A DNA stretch of 64,000 nt from Isoetes taiwanensis. Its lineage: Eukaryota > Streptophyta > Lycopodiopsida > Isoetales > Isoetaceae. Shown piece by piece: positions 20,823-32,566 of the stretch (the stretch's first letter is position 1; the number at the start of each line of letters is the position of its first letter). The DNA lies in the NCBI GenBank assembly GCA_021234155.1, contig JAJEKV010000063.1, forward strand, positions 5,742,055 to 5,806,054, in the 5' to 3' direction. A program made the position numbers and the translations under genes. The notes under the pieces are model-generated. The model did not search any database. It was given only the letters and a program-made list of their open reading frames with translations, and was not told the origin of the DNA.

Positions 20823-23800
20823 TTACCGGCTTCCATAAGTTCTCGAGCACCACCTTTCTGAAATTACCCGGCATCCTTTTAAAGAATGCGAGACATTTTA
20901 TTTGAGACAATTGATTTGTGCGTTAGTTAACAATTCTAGGTTCATGAAAAAAAAGCATAATGTATTTGTCTATGGTTGCCATATTCTGATCAGCAGAAGC
21001 TTCGGTGCACTTAAGCTTTGAATATCCAATTCGTTGAGTTGATGAACTTTTTTAAGCGCTATATTGAGCTGTTTCCAAATGCATTAGGTTACCATTATGC
21101 TAATATAAACGCAAAGCTTGGCGGACCTACTTTTAAAGGATCCTTTTGGCCATGGGCTATAAGTGCACTCCATGAGAGAACATTCCTGGTAACCTTCATT
21201 GTTTTTAACGATCTCTTCTAACTTTAAACAATGATCTCTTTCTCTTTTCTTTCTCTTGAGGCTTCTACTTTGCCAGTTAGTGCACCTAGCATGTAAAGTA
21301 ATAAAGAGGACACCATTGAAGCAAACGTTTTGCTACAGGCTGCATGTGTTAAAGCTTAAAAATGTTGAAGGTATTGTTGTTTCAGGATGGATTCTCTTAA
21401 TATGCCATTCTACTGCACTACTATAAACACTATATGGTATCACAAAGAGATGTTTTAGGTTAATTGTTCAAAAGTTCAGTGACCTTGGAGATGTACTCTC
21501 ATTGCCATAGCATTATGGCAGGTCTTCCTTTTAAACAACAGTAACATGGTGTGATTGGGCTCTGTGCATTTGACGAGGCTATGTAGGTAATAATTTTCTT
21601 ATGTTTCAATATGTCACCTATTAAGAGAAGCCTTAGCTTCTATAATTCTCACATGCTATTGTATGTAACAGAACATCCTTCGGGCCCTTTCCTTTTCCCA
21701 ATTATTCTGGGTGGTGCTAAATCTGAACTGTCTACTATATTTAAATGGATGGATGGAAGCTGTCAGTATGGGATAAGGACTGAAAACCTTGCTGCATAAC
21801 AACACTTAACATACCATACGTCATTTCTGCTATTGTTATGAACATTATTAAGCAGAACTCTTTACACACATAATAGTATTTTGGAGGCCAATAGCTCTGC
21901 ACTCAAATGTTCTTATAGCCATCACATCTAAGTCATGTGATACTGTTGTAGCATTTGTAGCTTCATATTTGATGTCATATAATTTTAGCATATCTAGGAA
22001 CTCATTTTATTTCATTATTGACAAGATCAATATTGATGTGATTACAAATATAACAGGTCTGGCAGTAGCACTTCTTGGTAATAATAGTTTGGAGATCATT
22101 TTGTTTCTCCTTGCCACTTTTCATCCGGCCATTTGTTCTGCAGGCGGTGAGAACAAAGGCATGTTGTCTTATAGTGAAGGCAAGCTATCTAGATAGCCAA
22201 TTTTTGTGTAAGCTTTCTTCCCCATTTTGCAGCTATATCTGATATATTAAGTTTGTTCACCTTTTGGATGTGGAGATTTGCGAAATTGAGATCGAGGCCA
22301 TTTCATACCTTTTATTGTGTTTTCCCTATTTCATTCTGAAGCACTATATGTTGCATTGTTAGTCTATTTGCCGGGTCCCAATCGTAAGCCAAATTTATAG
22401 CTATATTTTGTGGCTTAGAAGTTTACGTGTCGAGATAAACCGGCCCATATGCGAGTTTTGCATGTTATTTTAATGACAAGTAAGAAGGGTTTCAAGCCTT
22501 CACACTACAAGGCAAATGTAAATGCACCCTTTTCACTAACAAAACAATTCCGTTTTGAAAGCTTTCATCCTGCTAATGGCCAGTGCAAACAACTTTGCTA
22601 CATCCATTGAAATCTCTGAACTGCTGTAAGAGAGATAAATAATGCAGGATCAAAGAAAGCAGGTGTAAGTTTGTTGGAGGAGTTTCCATGTTTTAGAAGG
22701 CCATGATGCTTTAGCTATTCATTTTAGAAGATTGGGACTGGCAATCATTGGGACATTAGCCCGGCAACGCCGGGCACACGTTTACTAGTCTACTTACTTA
22801 AAAATTTTTGCCCTTTCTCTCTCACGCCGGATGTGCGCTTTCCGGCCGCCGGATGTAACGCTTTTTCCGGCAAAAAACGTTTTTTTCCGGCCAAAACGCT
22901 TCTTCCAACATTTTTTTTTTCTTCTCTTCATTTTTCCGGCAGCGACTTTCTCTCTCTTGGGTGTGGGCGGTGCCCGTCGGGCTAACTTAGGAAACGGCAT
23001 CGGATCATTTTGCAGAGACGATTCTAGGGACGAGAATGATTTCGTGTAGCCAAACACGTTCTTATGTTCCCCTTTCTTCTTGCATTTTGGCCATGTAATT
23101 TTTTTTTTCCTTTTTCCTCATTGTGCTTAAGCAGAAAGCGGTGGTTGCAAGCACCCTGCAGCATATTTGACCTTGAAAGCGGCGTTTAGCAGACTTGGTT
23201 CTGAAGATCAACGGGGAAAGAAATCGATTATTGAATGAATCGTGAGAAGAAACCAGATTGATGCAGCAGAAGAGCCGATTTGATGACAGGAGACGGCAAG
23301 TGATACTGGAAAGCAGGAAAAGCAATCAAAATCCGTGGAATGTGGGTATATTGCTGAATTTGAATGCTTCGTGCCATTTTTAAAGTCGATCCTTCTTTAA
23401 TGATTTTGATTTGTGCGCCTTTGTTGCCAAGGTTTTGAAGATTCCCGAGCTAAAAAAATAGGTGCTTCTACAAGTCTAGGGTTTCTTCAGAGTACTTCTT
23501 AAACTCATGCTGGTATGGCATTGCAATCAACGGAATTCCTATTCCTTTTTTCTCTCTTGAGCAAGCATGTTTAAATATTTATCGTTCAGGGTTATTTATG
23601 TTGAAGGGCACAAGGTAAAAATTTTGATAATTCCTAAGCTGCAATTCATTTCTGATGCATCGATTTCATTTTAGGCAGACCTCTTTCTAAGCATGCAAGT
23701 TCAGATTGCCATGTTTAATCTGCAAAACAAGCTGAGGGACTGGCCATTTCGGCCTGCTACAGAAGAAAATATGGATGGTAGATATAGAGCTATGAAGCTC

Positions 23801-24758
23801 CTATTTCAAAATAGCTCCATCTAAATGGTAGCCTTGCTTCGAAGCTTTAATTTCTAAGTTTTGGGCTGTGTTTGTTGTGGTGGATTTACAGGGCATTTCG
23901 ATTTTCTGCACTTAGTAGTCTGGGATGTGCCACTGTTTTGATAAATGATTCGATGTCCTAATAGGCTATATGGTAGCCATTTCTCTAAAATATTGCATTG
24001 ACCTGCTATAAAAAGGACTTTTAATATTGCTGTAATGTTCTTCCAGATTCTTCTATGGTGGAGCTGTGGAATACGCAATACATCAACTGAGCATTATTTT
24101 TGCCATGTGCTCCAATAGGTCAGATTTTCTTGCAAGAGTGTAGCATCGATTTTCCAGATTTAAGCTCGCCAAAGAAAAATGGGCCTCCTCTGATCTTCAC
24201 TACTGTTATCACAGCCTACAGATGTTATTACTCCTCCATTCATTACAAAACGCAGAGGCGGTTGGAGAGCTAGATAGCCTACTCTTATGCTGCGCATATT
24301 TCAGAAGTGAGTTAGAGCAAGCTTTCAAGACCACATGACACAATAACTATGCAACATGGTAGAGGTAACATTTATATTCTCAGTCTTTTATATCAATCAT
24401 CAGAGTGAGTGTTGGTTGATGCTATATTGCAGTCGTATATGCTCTTTCTTTATCAGGCATTAGAATATTTCGAAGTTATTTGTTTCATTATTTGTAATTT
24501 CAAGATCTGCAGTAAGGGCTGGGTGCACTTGAATTTTTAGTATTTTTGCTTTCTATTTGCAGTTCTTGAAGCTCAGGAGGAGTCGTTGAAGAATAGGAAT
24601 CGGTGGAGCAAAGAGCAAGGTACAATCTAATTAAAACTCTGGGAGTTTCTGTTAAAACTCTGAGATAATAGAAATGTGTGCTTTCTAGATACAAATAAAA
24701 AGAAGAGTAAAATAAATAAAGAGGGGGTTTATAAGCTAATTCCAGAGCAGCTAGAAAG

Positions 24759-25047
24759 ATGCCGCGAGGGTTCAAATGTCATCTAACTGATGAAGAATTG
24801 GTAGTGCATTATCTGTCAAAAAGATCCGACACTAATTTTGGGCCAAATGTGATAGCCCAAATAGATCTTTACAAGCACGATCCCTGGGATCTTCCGGCCT
24901 ATTTAGGAGAAAAGGAATGGTATTTCTTAACTCCCAGAGATAGAAAATATCCTAATGAAGCTCGCCCCAACAGATCTGCTACTTTCGGCTACTAGATCTG
25001 CTACTTTCGGCTACTGGAAAGCCACAGGCACTGAACATGTAGAGTGA
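24759..25047 (+). pseudogene. NAC transcription-factor domain fragment in Helitron unit 2
   Basis: The frame opens with [19 protein letters not shown], then [49 protein letters not shown] and, after a break, YWKATGTEHVE. These are NAC subdomains A to C, the plant-specific DNA-binding/dimerisation fold at the N terminus of NAC factors; subdomains D, E and the activation region are missing (about 85 of ~160 domain residues). A 22-base tandem duplication (AGATCTGCTACTTTCGGCTA-type, about 24973-25016) adds an in-frame TAG. No intron is visible. It is a captured fragment and not a working gene, though it could be part of a chimeric transcript. Confidence 0.88.
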
Positions 25048-25418
25048 AACGTTAGCAAGCTTCAGGCTATGGGTCTTAACAAAAGTTAAAACTCTGATTT
25101 ACAATCTTCTCCAACTCTAAATCTTAGTGTGCTGGCAGAAGCATAGGAGTCACTGAAGAATAGGAATCGGTGAAGCAGAGGATTAAGGTATAATCTTTTC
25201 TTTCTTTCTGGGGTTAACCTGCTGCGGCCCTTAACAGAAGTTACAACTCTATCTGCCATGCAAATGCGTGATTTTATAACCTGTAACACCATTTCCAGAT
25301 TTGTTGGATCTTTATCTGCCATGCAAATGCGTGATTTTGTAACCTGTAACACCATTTCCAGAAAGGTAAGAAATGTTTACAGGCCCTTCTTCTAACAGTT
25401 GCAAAGCATCTAGAAGAT

Positions 25419-25760
25419 TTATGCATAGCAAAGCAGGACCATTTGATTTTTTCTATTCCTATCTCTGCTGCTAAACAAACAATCCAAGTGCATAAGCTGT
25501 ACAGCTACAAATGCTGCTACAAGGCGACCCAGGTGTACAACTACAAATGCTGCTACAAATGATGTGGCTGCACAGCCTGATGAAGCAATTCTTTGCATAA
25601 CAGCAACACCATTACTAACATTCAACATCTTCTTTCCATCTGTAACTAAGTATCCAGCTCCTGAGACCGCAACTATAGTCTGGTATGTGCGTGCAAGCTT
25701 CTGTGCAGCTTTCAATGCATCTGTTATAGGATGAGCATCACCTTTCTGAAATTACCAGCT
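25419..25760 (-). pseudogene. Hydroxyethylthiazole kinase-like (ThiM) fragment in Helitron unit 2
   Basis: Minus-strand frame: HPITDA, AAQKLARTYQ, TIVAVSGAGYLVTDGKK, VSNGVAVMQRIASSGCA, then SFVAAFV. Bacterial and plant hydroxyethylthiazole kinases (thiamine salvage; phosphorylate the thiazole moiety) have VAVSGA..D.VTDG....V.NG...M..ITATGC and an Ala-rich helix in the same order; the GC motif holds the catalytic Cys. About 75 residues remain, with a repeated CSYKCCYK-type expansion near the end. No other family fits as well, but this rests on motif recall without a search. Confidence 0.6.
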
Positions 25761-28263
25761 TCCATAAGTTCTGAGCACCACCTTTCTGAAATTACCAGCA
25801 TCCTTTTAAAGAATGCAGACATTTTATTTGAGACAATTGATTTGTACGTTCGTTAACAATTCTAGGTTCATGAAAAAAAAAAGCATAATGTATTTGTCTA
25901 TGGTTGCCATATTCTGATCAGCAGAAGCTTCTGGTGCACTTAAGCTTTTGAATATCCAAGCTGTTGAGTTGATGAACTTTTTTTTAACTGCTATATTGAG
26001 CTGTTTCCAAATGCATTAGGTTACCATTATGCTAATATAAGCATAAAGCTTGGCAGACCTACTTTTTAAAGGATCCTTTTTGGGCTATAAGTGCACTCCA
26101 TGAGAGAACATTCCTGGTAACCTTCATTGTTTTTAACGATCTCTTCTAACTTTAAACAATGATCTCTTTCTCTTTTCTTTCTCTTGAGGCTTCTACTTTG
26201 CCAGTTAGTGCACCTAGCATGTAAAGTAATAAAGAGGACACCATTGAAGCAAACGTTTTGCTACAGGCTGCATGTGTTAAAGCTTAAAAATGTTGAAGGT
26301 ATTGTTGTTTCAGGATGGATTCTCTTAATATGCCATTCTACTGCACTACTATAAACACTATATGGTATCACAAGAGATGTTTTCAGTTAATTGTTCAAAA
26401 GTTCAGTGACCTTGGAGATGTACTCTCATTGCCATAGCATTATGGCAGGTCTTCCTTTTAAACAACAGTAACATGGTGTGATTGGGCTCTGTGCATTTGA
26501 CGAGGCTATGTAGGTAATAATTTTCTTATGTTTCAATATGTATGCCTATTAAGAAGCCTTAGCTTCTATAATTCTCACATGCTATTGTATGTAACAGGAC
26601 ATCCGAGGGCCCTTGACTTTTGCCCAACCGTTCTTGGTGGTGCTAAATCTGAACTATTTATTTACTATATTTAAATGGATGGATGGAAGCTTCCAATATG
26701 GGATAAGGACTGAAAACCTTGCTGCATAATAACAACACTTAACATACCACACGTCATTTTCTGCTTTATTGTTATGAAATTGATAAGCAGAACTCTTTAC
26801 ACACATAATAGTATTTTGGGAGGCCAATAGCTCTGCACTCAAATGTTCTTATAGCCATCACATCTAAGTCATGTGATACTGTTGTAGCATTTGTAGCTTC
26901 ATATTTGATGTCATATAATTTTAGCATATCTAGGAACTCATTTTATTTCATTATTGACAAGATCAATATTGATGTGATTACAAATATAACAGGTCTGGCA
27001 GTAGCACTTCTTGGTAATAATAGTTTGGAGATCATTTTGTTTCTCCTTGCCACTTTTTTCATCGTCATTTTGTTCTGCAGGCAGTGAGAACAAAGGCATG
27101 TTGTCTTATAGTGAAGGCAAGCTATCTAGATAGCCAATTTTTGTGTAAGCTTTCTTCCCCATTTTGCAGCTATATCTGATATATTAAGTTTGTTCACCTC
27201 TTGGATGTGGAGATTTGCGAAATTGAGATCGAGGCCATTTCATACCTTTTATTGTGTTTTCCCTATTTCATTCTGAAGCACTATATGTTGCATTGTTAGT
27301 CTATTTGCCAGTCCCAATCCCGTAAGCCAAATTTATAGCTATATTTTGTGGCTTGGAAGTTCTGTGTCGAGATAAACTGCCCATATGCGAGTTTTGCATG
27401 TTATTTTAATGACAAGTAAGAAGGGTTTCAAGCCTTCACACTACAAGGCAAATGTAAATGCACCCTTTTCACTAACAAAACAATTCCGTTTTGAAAGCTT
27501 TCATCCTGCTTAATGGCTGGTGCAAACAACTTTGCTACATCCATTGAAATCTCTGAACTGCTGTAAAGAGATAAATAATGCAGGATCAAAGAAGGTGAGT
27601 GTAAGTTTGTTGGAGGAGTTTCCATGTTTTAGAAGGCCAGCGATGCTTTAGCTATTCATTTTAGAAGATTGGGACTGGCAATCATTTGGGACATTAGCCG
27701 GCAACGCCGGGCACCGCATTTAGTCTACTTACTTAAAATTTTTGCCCCCTTTCTCTCTCCACGCCCGGATGTCGCTTTCGGCCGCCCGGATGTAACGCTT
27801 TCCGCAAAAAACGTTTTCCGTCAAAACGCTTCTTCCAACATTTTTTCTTCTCTTCATTTTTTCCGGCGACTTTCTCTCTCTTAGATTATGGGTGGGTGCC
27901 GTCCCGGGACTAACCAGGAAGCGACATCGGATCATTTTGCAGGAGACGATTCTAGGGGCGAGAATGATTTGATGTAATAAAAACACGTTCTTATGTTCCC
28001 CTTTCTTCTTGCATTTTGGCCATATAATTTTTTTTTCCTTTTCCTCATTGTGCTTAAGCGGCGGTGGTTGCAAGCACCCTGCAGCATATTTGACCTTGAA
28101 AGCGGCGTTTAGCAGACTTGGTTCTGAAGATCAACGGGGAAAAGAAATCGATTATTGAATGAATCGTGAGAAGAAACCAGATTGATGCAGCAGAAGAGCC
28201 GATTTGATGACAGGAGATGGCAAGTGATCTGGAAAGCAGGAAAAGCAATCAAAATCGTGGAAT

Positions 28264-28745
28264 GTGGGTATATTGCTGAATTTGAATGCTTCGTGCCATT
28301 TTAAAAGTCGATCCTTCTTTAATGATTTTGATTTGTATAGCCTTTTTGTTGCCAAGGTTTTGAAGATTCGAGCTAAAAATAGGTGCTTCTACAAGTCTAG
28401 AGTTTCTTCAGAGTACTTCTTAAACTCATGCTGGTATGGCATTGCAATCAACGGAATTCCTATTCCTTTTTTCTCTCTTGAGCAAGCATGTTTAAATATT
28501 TATCATTCAGGGTTATTTATGTTGAAGGGCACAAGGTAAAAATTTTGATAATTCCTAAGCTGCAATTCATTTCTGATGCATCGATTTCATTTTATGCAGA
28601 CCTCTTTCTAAGCATGCCAGTTCAGATTGCCATGTTTAATCTGCAAAACAAGCTGAGGGACTGGCCATTTCGGCCTGCTACAGAAGAAAATATGGATGGT
28701 AGATATAGAGCTATGAAGCTCCTATTTCAAAATAGCTCCATGTAA
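28264..28745 (+). pseudogene. Captured unidentified gene fragment in Helitron unit 3
   Basis: Best-preserved copy of this fragment. A 91-codon frame (28264-28539) contains RVSSEYFLNSCWYGIAINGI. A possible intron lies at 28536-28600 (GTAAAA to TATGCAG), followed by MPVQIAMFNLQNKLRDWPF ending in a stop at 28743. If the intron is spliced at those borders the downstream frame changes, so the exon model is uncertain. No family is recognised. Confidence 0.4.
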
Positions 28746-28815
28746 ATGGTAGCCTTGCTTCGAAGCTTTAATTTCTAAGTTTTGGGCTGTGTTTGTTGTG
28801 GTGGATTTACAGGGC

Positions 28816-28925
28816 TGTAACTAAGTATCCAGCTCCTGAGACCGCAACTATAGTCTGGTATGTGCGTGCAAGCTTCTGTGCAGCTTTCAATGCATCTGTT
28901 ATAGGATGAGCATCACCTTTCTGAA
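28816..28925 (-). pseudogene. Residual thiazole-kinase-like fragment in Helitron unit 3
   Basis: Only the part corresponding to HPITDA through GAGYLVT remains; the 1746-base deletion ends inside this fragment at 28815/28816. Confidence 0.55.
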
Positions 28926-30871
28926 ATTACCAGCTTCCATAAGTTCTGAGCACCACCTTTCTGAAATTACCAGCATCCTTTTAAAGAATGCAGACATTTT
29001 ATTTGAGACAATTGATTTGTACGTTCGTTAACAATTCTAGGTTCATGAAAAAAAAAGCATAATGTATTTGTCTATGGTTGCCATATTCTGATCAGCAGAA
29101 GCTTCTGGTGCACTTAAGCTTTTGAATATCCAAGCTGTTGAGTTGATGAACTTTTTTTTAACTGCTATATTGAGCTGTTTCCAAATGCATTAGGTTACCA
29201 TTATGCTAATATAAACGCAAAGCTTGGCAGACCTACTTTTAAAGGATCCTTTTGGCCATGGGCTATAAGTGCACTCCATGAGAGAACATTCCTGGTAACC
29301 TTCATTGTTTTTAACGATCTCTTCTAACTTTAAACAATGATCTCTTTCTCTTTTCTTTCTCTTGAGGCTTCTACTTTGCCAGTTAGTGCACCTAGCATGT
29401 AAAGTAATAAAGAGGACACCATTGAAGCAAACGTTTTGCTACAGGCTGCATGTGTTAAAGCTTAAAAATGTTGAAGGTATTGTTGTTTCAGGATGGATTC
29501 TCTTAATATGCCATTCTACTGCACTACTATAAACACTATATGGTATCACAAGAGATGTTTTCAGTTAATTGTTCAAAAGTTCAGTGACCTTGGAGATGTA
29601 CTCTCATTGCCATAGCATTATGGCAGGTCTTCCTTTTAAACAACAGTAACATGGTGTGATTGGGCTCTGTGCATTTGGTGGCGGGCTATGTAGGTAATAA
29701 TTTTCTTATGTTTCAATATGTCACCTATTAAGAGAAGCCTTAGCTTCTATAATTCTCACATGCTATTGTATGTAACAGGACATCCTTCGGGCCCTTGACT
29801 TTGCCCAACCGTTCTTGGTGGTGCTAAATCTGAACTATTTACTATATTTAAATGGATGGATGGAAGCTTCCAATATGGGATAAGGACTGAAAACCTTGCT
29901 GCATAACAACACTTAACATACCATACGTCATTTCTGCTATTGTTATGAACATTATTAAGCAGAACTCTTTACACACATAATAGTATTTTGGAGGCCAATA
30001 GCTCTGCACTCAAATGTTCTTATAACCATCACATCTAAGTCATGTGATACTGTTGTAGCATTTGTAGCTTCATATTTGATGTCATATAATTTTAGCATAT
30101 CTAGGAACTCATTTTATTTCATTATTGACAAGATCAATATTGATGTGATTACAAATATAACAGGTCTGGCAGTAGCACTTCTTGGTAATAATAGTTTGGA
30201 GATCATTTTGTTTCTCCTTGCCACTTTTCATCCGTCATTTGTTCTGCAGGCAGTGAGAACAAAGGCATGTTGTCTTATAGTGAAGGCAAGCTATCTAGAT
30301 AGCCAATTTTTGTGTAAGCTTTCTTCCCCATTTTGCAGCTATATCTGATATATTAAGTTTGTTCATCTTTAAGTTTGTTCATCTTTTGGATGTGGAGATT
30401 TGCGAAATTGAGATCGAGGCCATTTCATACCTTTTATTGTGTTTTCCCTATTTCATTCTGAAGCACTATATGTTGCATTGTTAGTCTATTTGCCAGTCCC
30501 AATCCCGTAAGCCAAATTTATAGCTATATTTTGTGGCTTGGAAGTTCTGTGTCGAGATAAACTGTCCATATGCGAGTTTTGCATGTTATTTTAATGACAA
30601 GTAAGAAGGGTTTCAAGCCTTCACACTACAAGGCATATGTAAATGCACCCTTTTCACTAACAAAACAATTCCGTTTTGAAAGCTTTCATCCTGCTAATGG
30701 CCAGTGCAAACAACTTTGCTACATCCATTGAAATCTCTGAACTGCTGTAAGAGAGATAAATAATGCAGGATCAAAGAAAGCAGGTGTAAGTTTGTTGGAG
30801 GAGTTTCCATGTTTTAGAAGGCCATGATGCTTTAGCTATTCATTTTAGAAGATTGGGACTGGCAATCATTG

Positions 30872-30909
30872 GGACATTAGCCCGGCAACGCCGGGCACAC
30901 GTTTACTAG
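30872..30909 (+). other. Helitron 3' terminal hairpin and CTAG end
   Basis: GCCCGGC, AAC, GCCGGGC then ACACGTTTACTAG, followed by T. Identical 3' termini occur at 22759-22788; a variant lies at about 27697-27723. This hairpin is thought to signal the end of rolling-circle transfer. Confidence 0.85.
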
Positions 30910-30956
30910 TGAGTTATTAATTGTGTATTATTTATACATATTATATTGAGTTTATG

Positions 30957-30970
30957 CCCTAAACCCTAAA
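30957..30970. promoter_or_regulatory. Telo-box-like motif, copy A
   Basis: CCCTAAACCCTAAA matches the plant telo-box (AAACCCTAA) found in promoters of many translation and growth genes. It lies directly after the Helitron insertion point and upstream of intron-like DNA. It could be a promoter element of the decayed gene downstream, or a short interstitial telomeric repeat. The B copy is 60465-60478. Confidence 0.4.
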
Positions 30971-32560
30971 CTTTAACTTTTTTCCCCTTCATCGATTGCA
31001 TGCAGTAGGCATCGAATTTGCAGGAGGTAAGATGGATCAAACTTTTTTAATTTTTTCTCTGTTCTGCGATTCAATGCAGTTTCTTTTTCGATGCAATCTA
31101 TTCCTTTTCTACCGAATTTTTGTATCCCTATCGGTTGGCGTGGATGTCAACCTCTGGATTAAATAATCTTATGGGTTTGATATTCATCATTAAGAACTAC
31201 CTGATTGCTTCCATTTGGGTTTGTTTTTAGACCATTTGTATTCATGCCTTATTATCTTTTCGTATTGCTCCTCACTCTAAGAATTGACAAGTCCGTACTT
31301 CAAGATACGTACCATTTTCTATTGGTTTAATTTGGCATATGGACAGATATGTCAAATTAGCAGAATACTTTTGACTATGATGGATCAGTTTTGTTCTATC
31401 CAGGTATGTTCGTTACCATTTTCTGGGCCTTATGCTCTAATATTCATTCCTTTCCCTCTCCAACATTTTGGTCAAGAATGAATGAAAAGAGAGCAACAAG
31501 TTTTTACCAAATCAACAACATGCTCTGGCTTGCTTGGGCAGGATGTAATGGAGGGGGTCCACATGCTGTGATCATCGAGGCCTCTATGGCGAATCGAATG
31601 CTAATTTCTGCAACCACAAGTATGCCTCTATTTGCATGTCGTGTGTGGATAATCGTAGGAGATGTAGTAGTCACACCAGGGGGACGTAAAGGTTATGATC
31701 ATGATTGAATGATGAATGGTTAGTTTCTGAGTTCTTTAGATGAATGATGGATGCCAATGCAGAAAGTATGTGCAAAATATGGCCAAAGGAAAGTATATTT
31801 AATCCTAGACTACACGCTGCTTAAGGAAACATTCCTTGTGCTCCAGATGAAGCAGGGCATCTCTGCAATAAATCTCATAATGGGATAAACAAATGCCTTA
31901 AGCAACATTTGGAGCTCAAATGGCAAATGGTATCTTAAGCTTATCTTTGTTTTCTAATCTGAATATTTAAGGGGTTGATATACTAGGCACATGCAGTTGC
32001 TAGGATATAATGGGTTCAATTCCCGTAAGTTGTCGATTTCTCAGCTTTTTATCATGTCATGTTTTTATGCTTGCCATACTGGTTTTTAAGCCTGGCTAAG
32101 GAAAATTTCTTCCTTTACGTGATAATCCGGATGATACATTTCTTTCACATTCTGTTTATTACAGGAGGAAAAGGCCCTGATGGCAAACCAGACGTTCCAA
32201 GCTAAAAAAATTAACAGATAAAACATGCATACATGTTCTACAAAAATGCGCTTCTGATTCAACAGGCTCACAGTGGTATTGTTGCAGATTTTGGTGCATA
32301 CGTTTGATAGCCTGAAGCTGCTTATTGTGTCATTCCTTACAGTAATGCTGTTGATCATTGTGACATAATGTCAGGTAAGTTAGTAGCTTTCAGGCTGTAA
32401 TCAATATACTATTGAATGCATTTTATAAGCAGATATCTTTAAGATGATACCTCTGCTTGAGGAACACATGAGAAGCCTGGACGCAGGGGCTGTGGAGGTA
32501 GCAGCGGCATATTTACCTATTCATTAACCTATGTTTTCAACCTGATTTGTTGATTTGGAT
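30971..32560. other. Intron/UTR-like stretch, no gene recognised (copy A)
   Basis: AT-rich with T-runs. The frame at 31391-31708 is long but is not preserved in B (60924-61193 differs in frame and sequence), so it is not annotated. A GGTTCAATTCCCGT motif at 32009-32022 resembles a tRNA T-arm but lacks partners. The segment may be 5' sequence and introns of the PPR pseudogene that follows. Confidence 0.4.
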
Positions 32561-32566
32561 ACTAGA

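Larger units (their letters stand above)
17845..22788 (+). mobile_element. Helitron unit 1 of a head-to-tail array
   Basis: It starts with TCTACTTACTTAAAA after an A-run and ends with a 7-bp hairpin (GCCCGGC-AAC-GCCGGGC), then ACACGTTTACTAG. A 5' TC, a GC hairpin about a dozen bases from the 3' end, a CTRR-type terminus (CTAG) and insertion between A and T are the Helitron hallmarks. No Rep/helicase gene is present, so it is non-autonomous. It carries gene fragments (18400-18880, NAC 19815-20107, thiazole kinase 20440-20822). Length 4944. It is the most degraded of the three units, mainly at CTG/CAG sites. Confidence 0.85.
22789..27723 (+). mobile_element. Helitron unit 2
   Basis: It begins with TCTACTTACTT directly after the CTAG of unit 1, with no spacer or A/T target bases between. 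It ends with the hairpin (GCCGGC-AAC-GCCGGGC-like) and GCACCGCATTTAG, where the expected CTAG is altered to TTAG. Length 4935. It contains the best-preserved NAC and thiazole-kinase fragments. Confidence 0.85.
27724..30909 (+). mobile_element. Helitron unit 3, internally deleted
   Basis: It starts with TCTACTTACTT after unit 2 and ends with the same hairpin and CTAG at 30909, followed by the T of the target. Compared with unit 2 it lacks exactly the stretch equivalent to 23895-25640 (1746 bases; junction at 28815/28816), which removes the NAC fragment and part of the thiazole-kinase fragment. Length 3186. Confidence 0.85.

Noticed and set aside
21611-21799. Possible phosphoglycerate-kinase-like LGGAK motif
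   Set aside because: Only a five-residue match in one frame, and the sequence around it does not fit the PGK family.
21966-22196. Repeated ORF starting MMSYNFSISRNSFYF in all three Helitron units
   Set aside because: AT-rich and low complexity; the C terminus differs between units by frameshift, and no homology was recognised. Probably intron or UTR DNA of a captured gene.
22794-23325. Opposing ORFs rich in Lys/Arg or Phe near Helitron 5' ends
   Set aside because: Caused by T-rich/A-rich low-complexity sequence; not conserved in frame between units.
17845-30909. Autonomous Helitron with Rep/helicase
   Set aside because: No rolling-circle HUH motif or helicase motif was found in any long frame of the three units.
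31391-31708. 105-codon ORF, possible BED zinc finger in B (NFCNHKY..ACRYC)
   Set aside because: The Cys/His pattern is seen only in B and the frame differs in A; too weak to call.
31990-32040. tRNA gene suggested by GGTTCAATTCCCGT
   Set aside because: Only a T-arm-like string; no acceptor, D or anticodon arms, and the B copy does not improve the fold.
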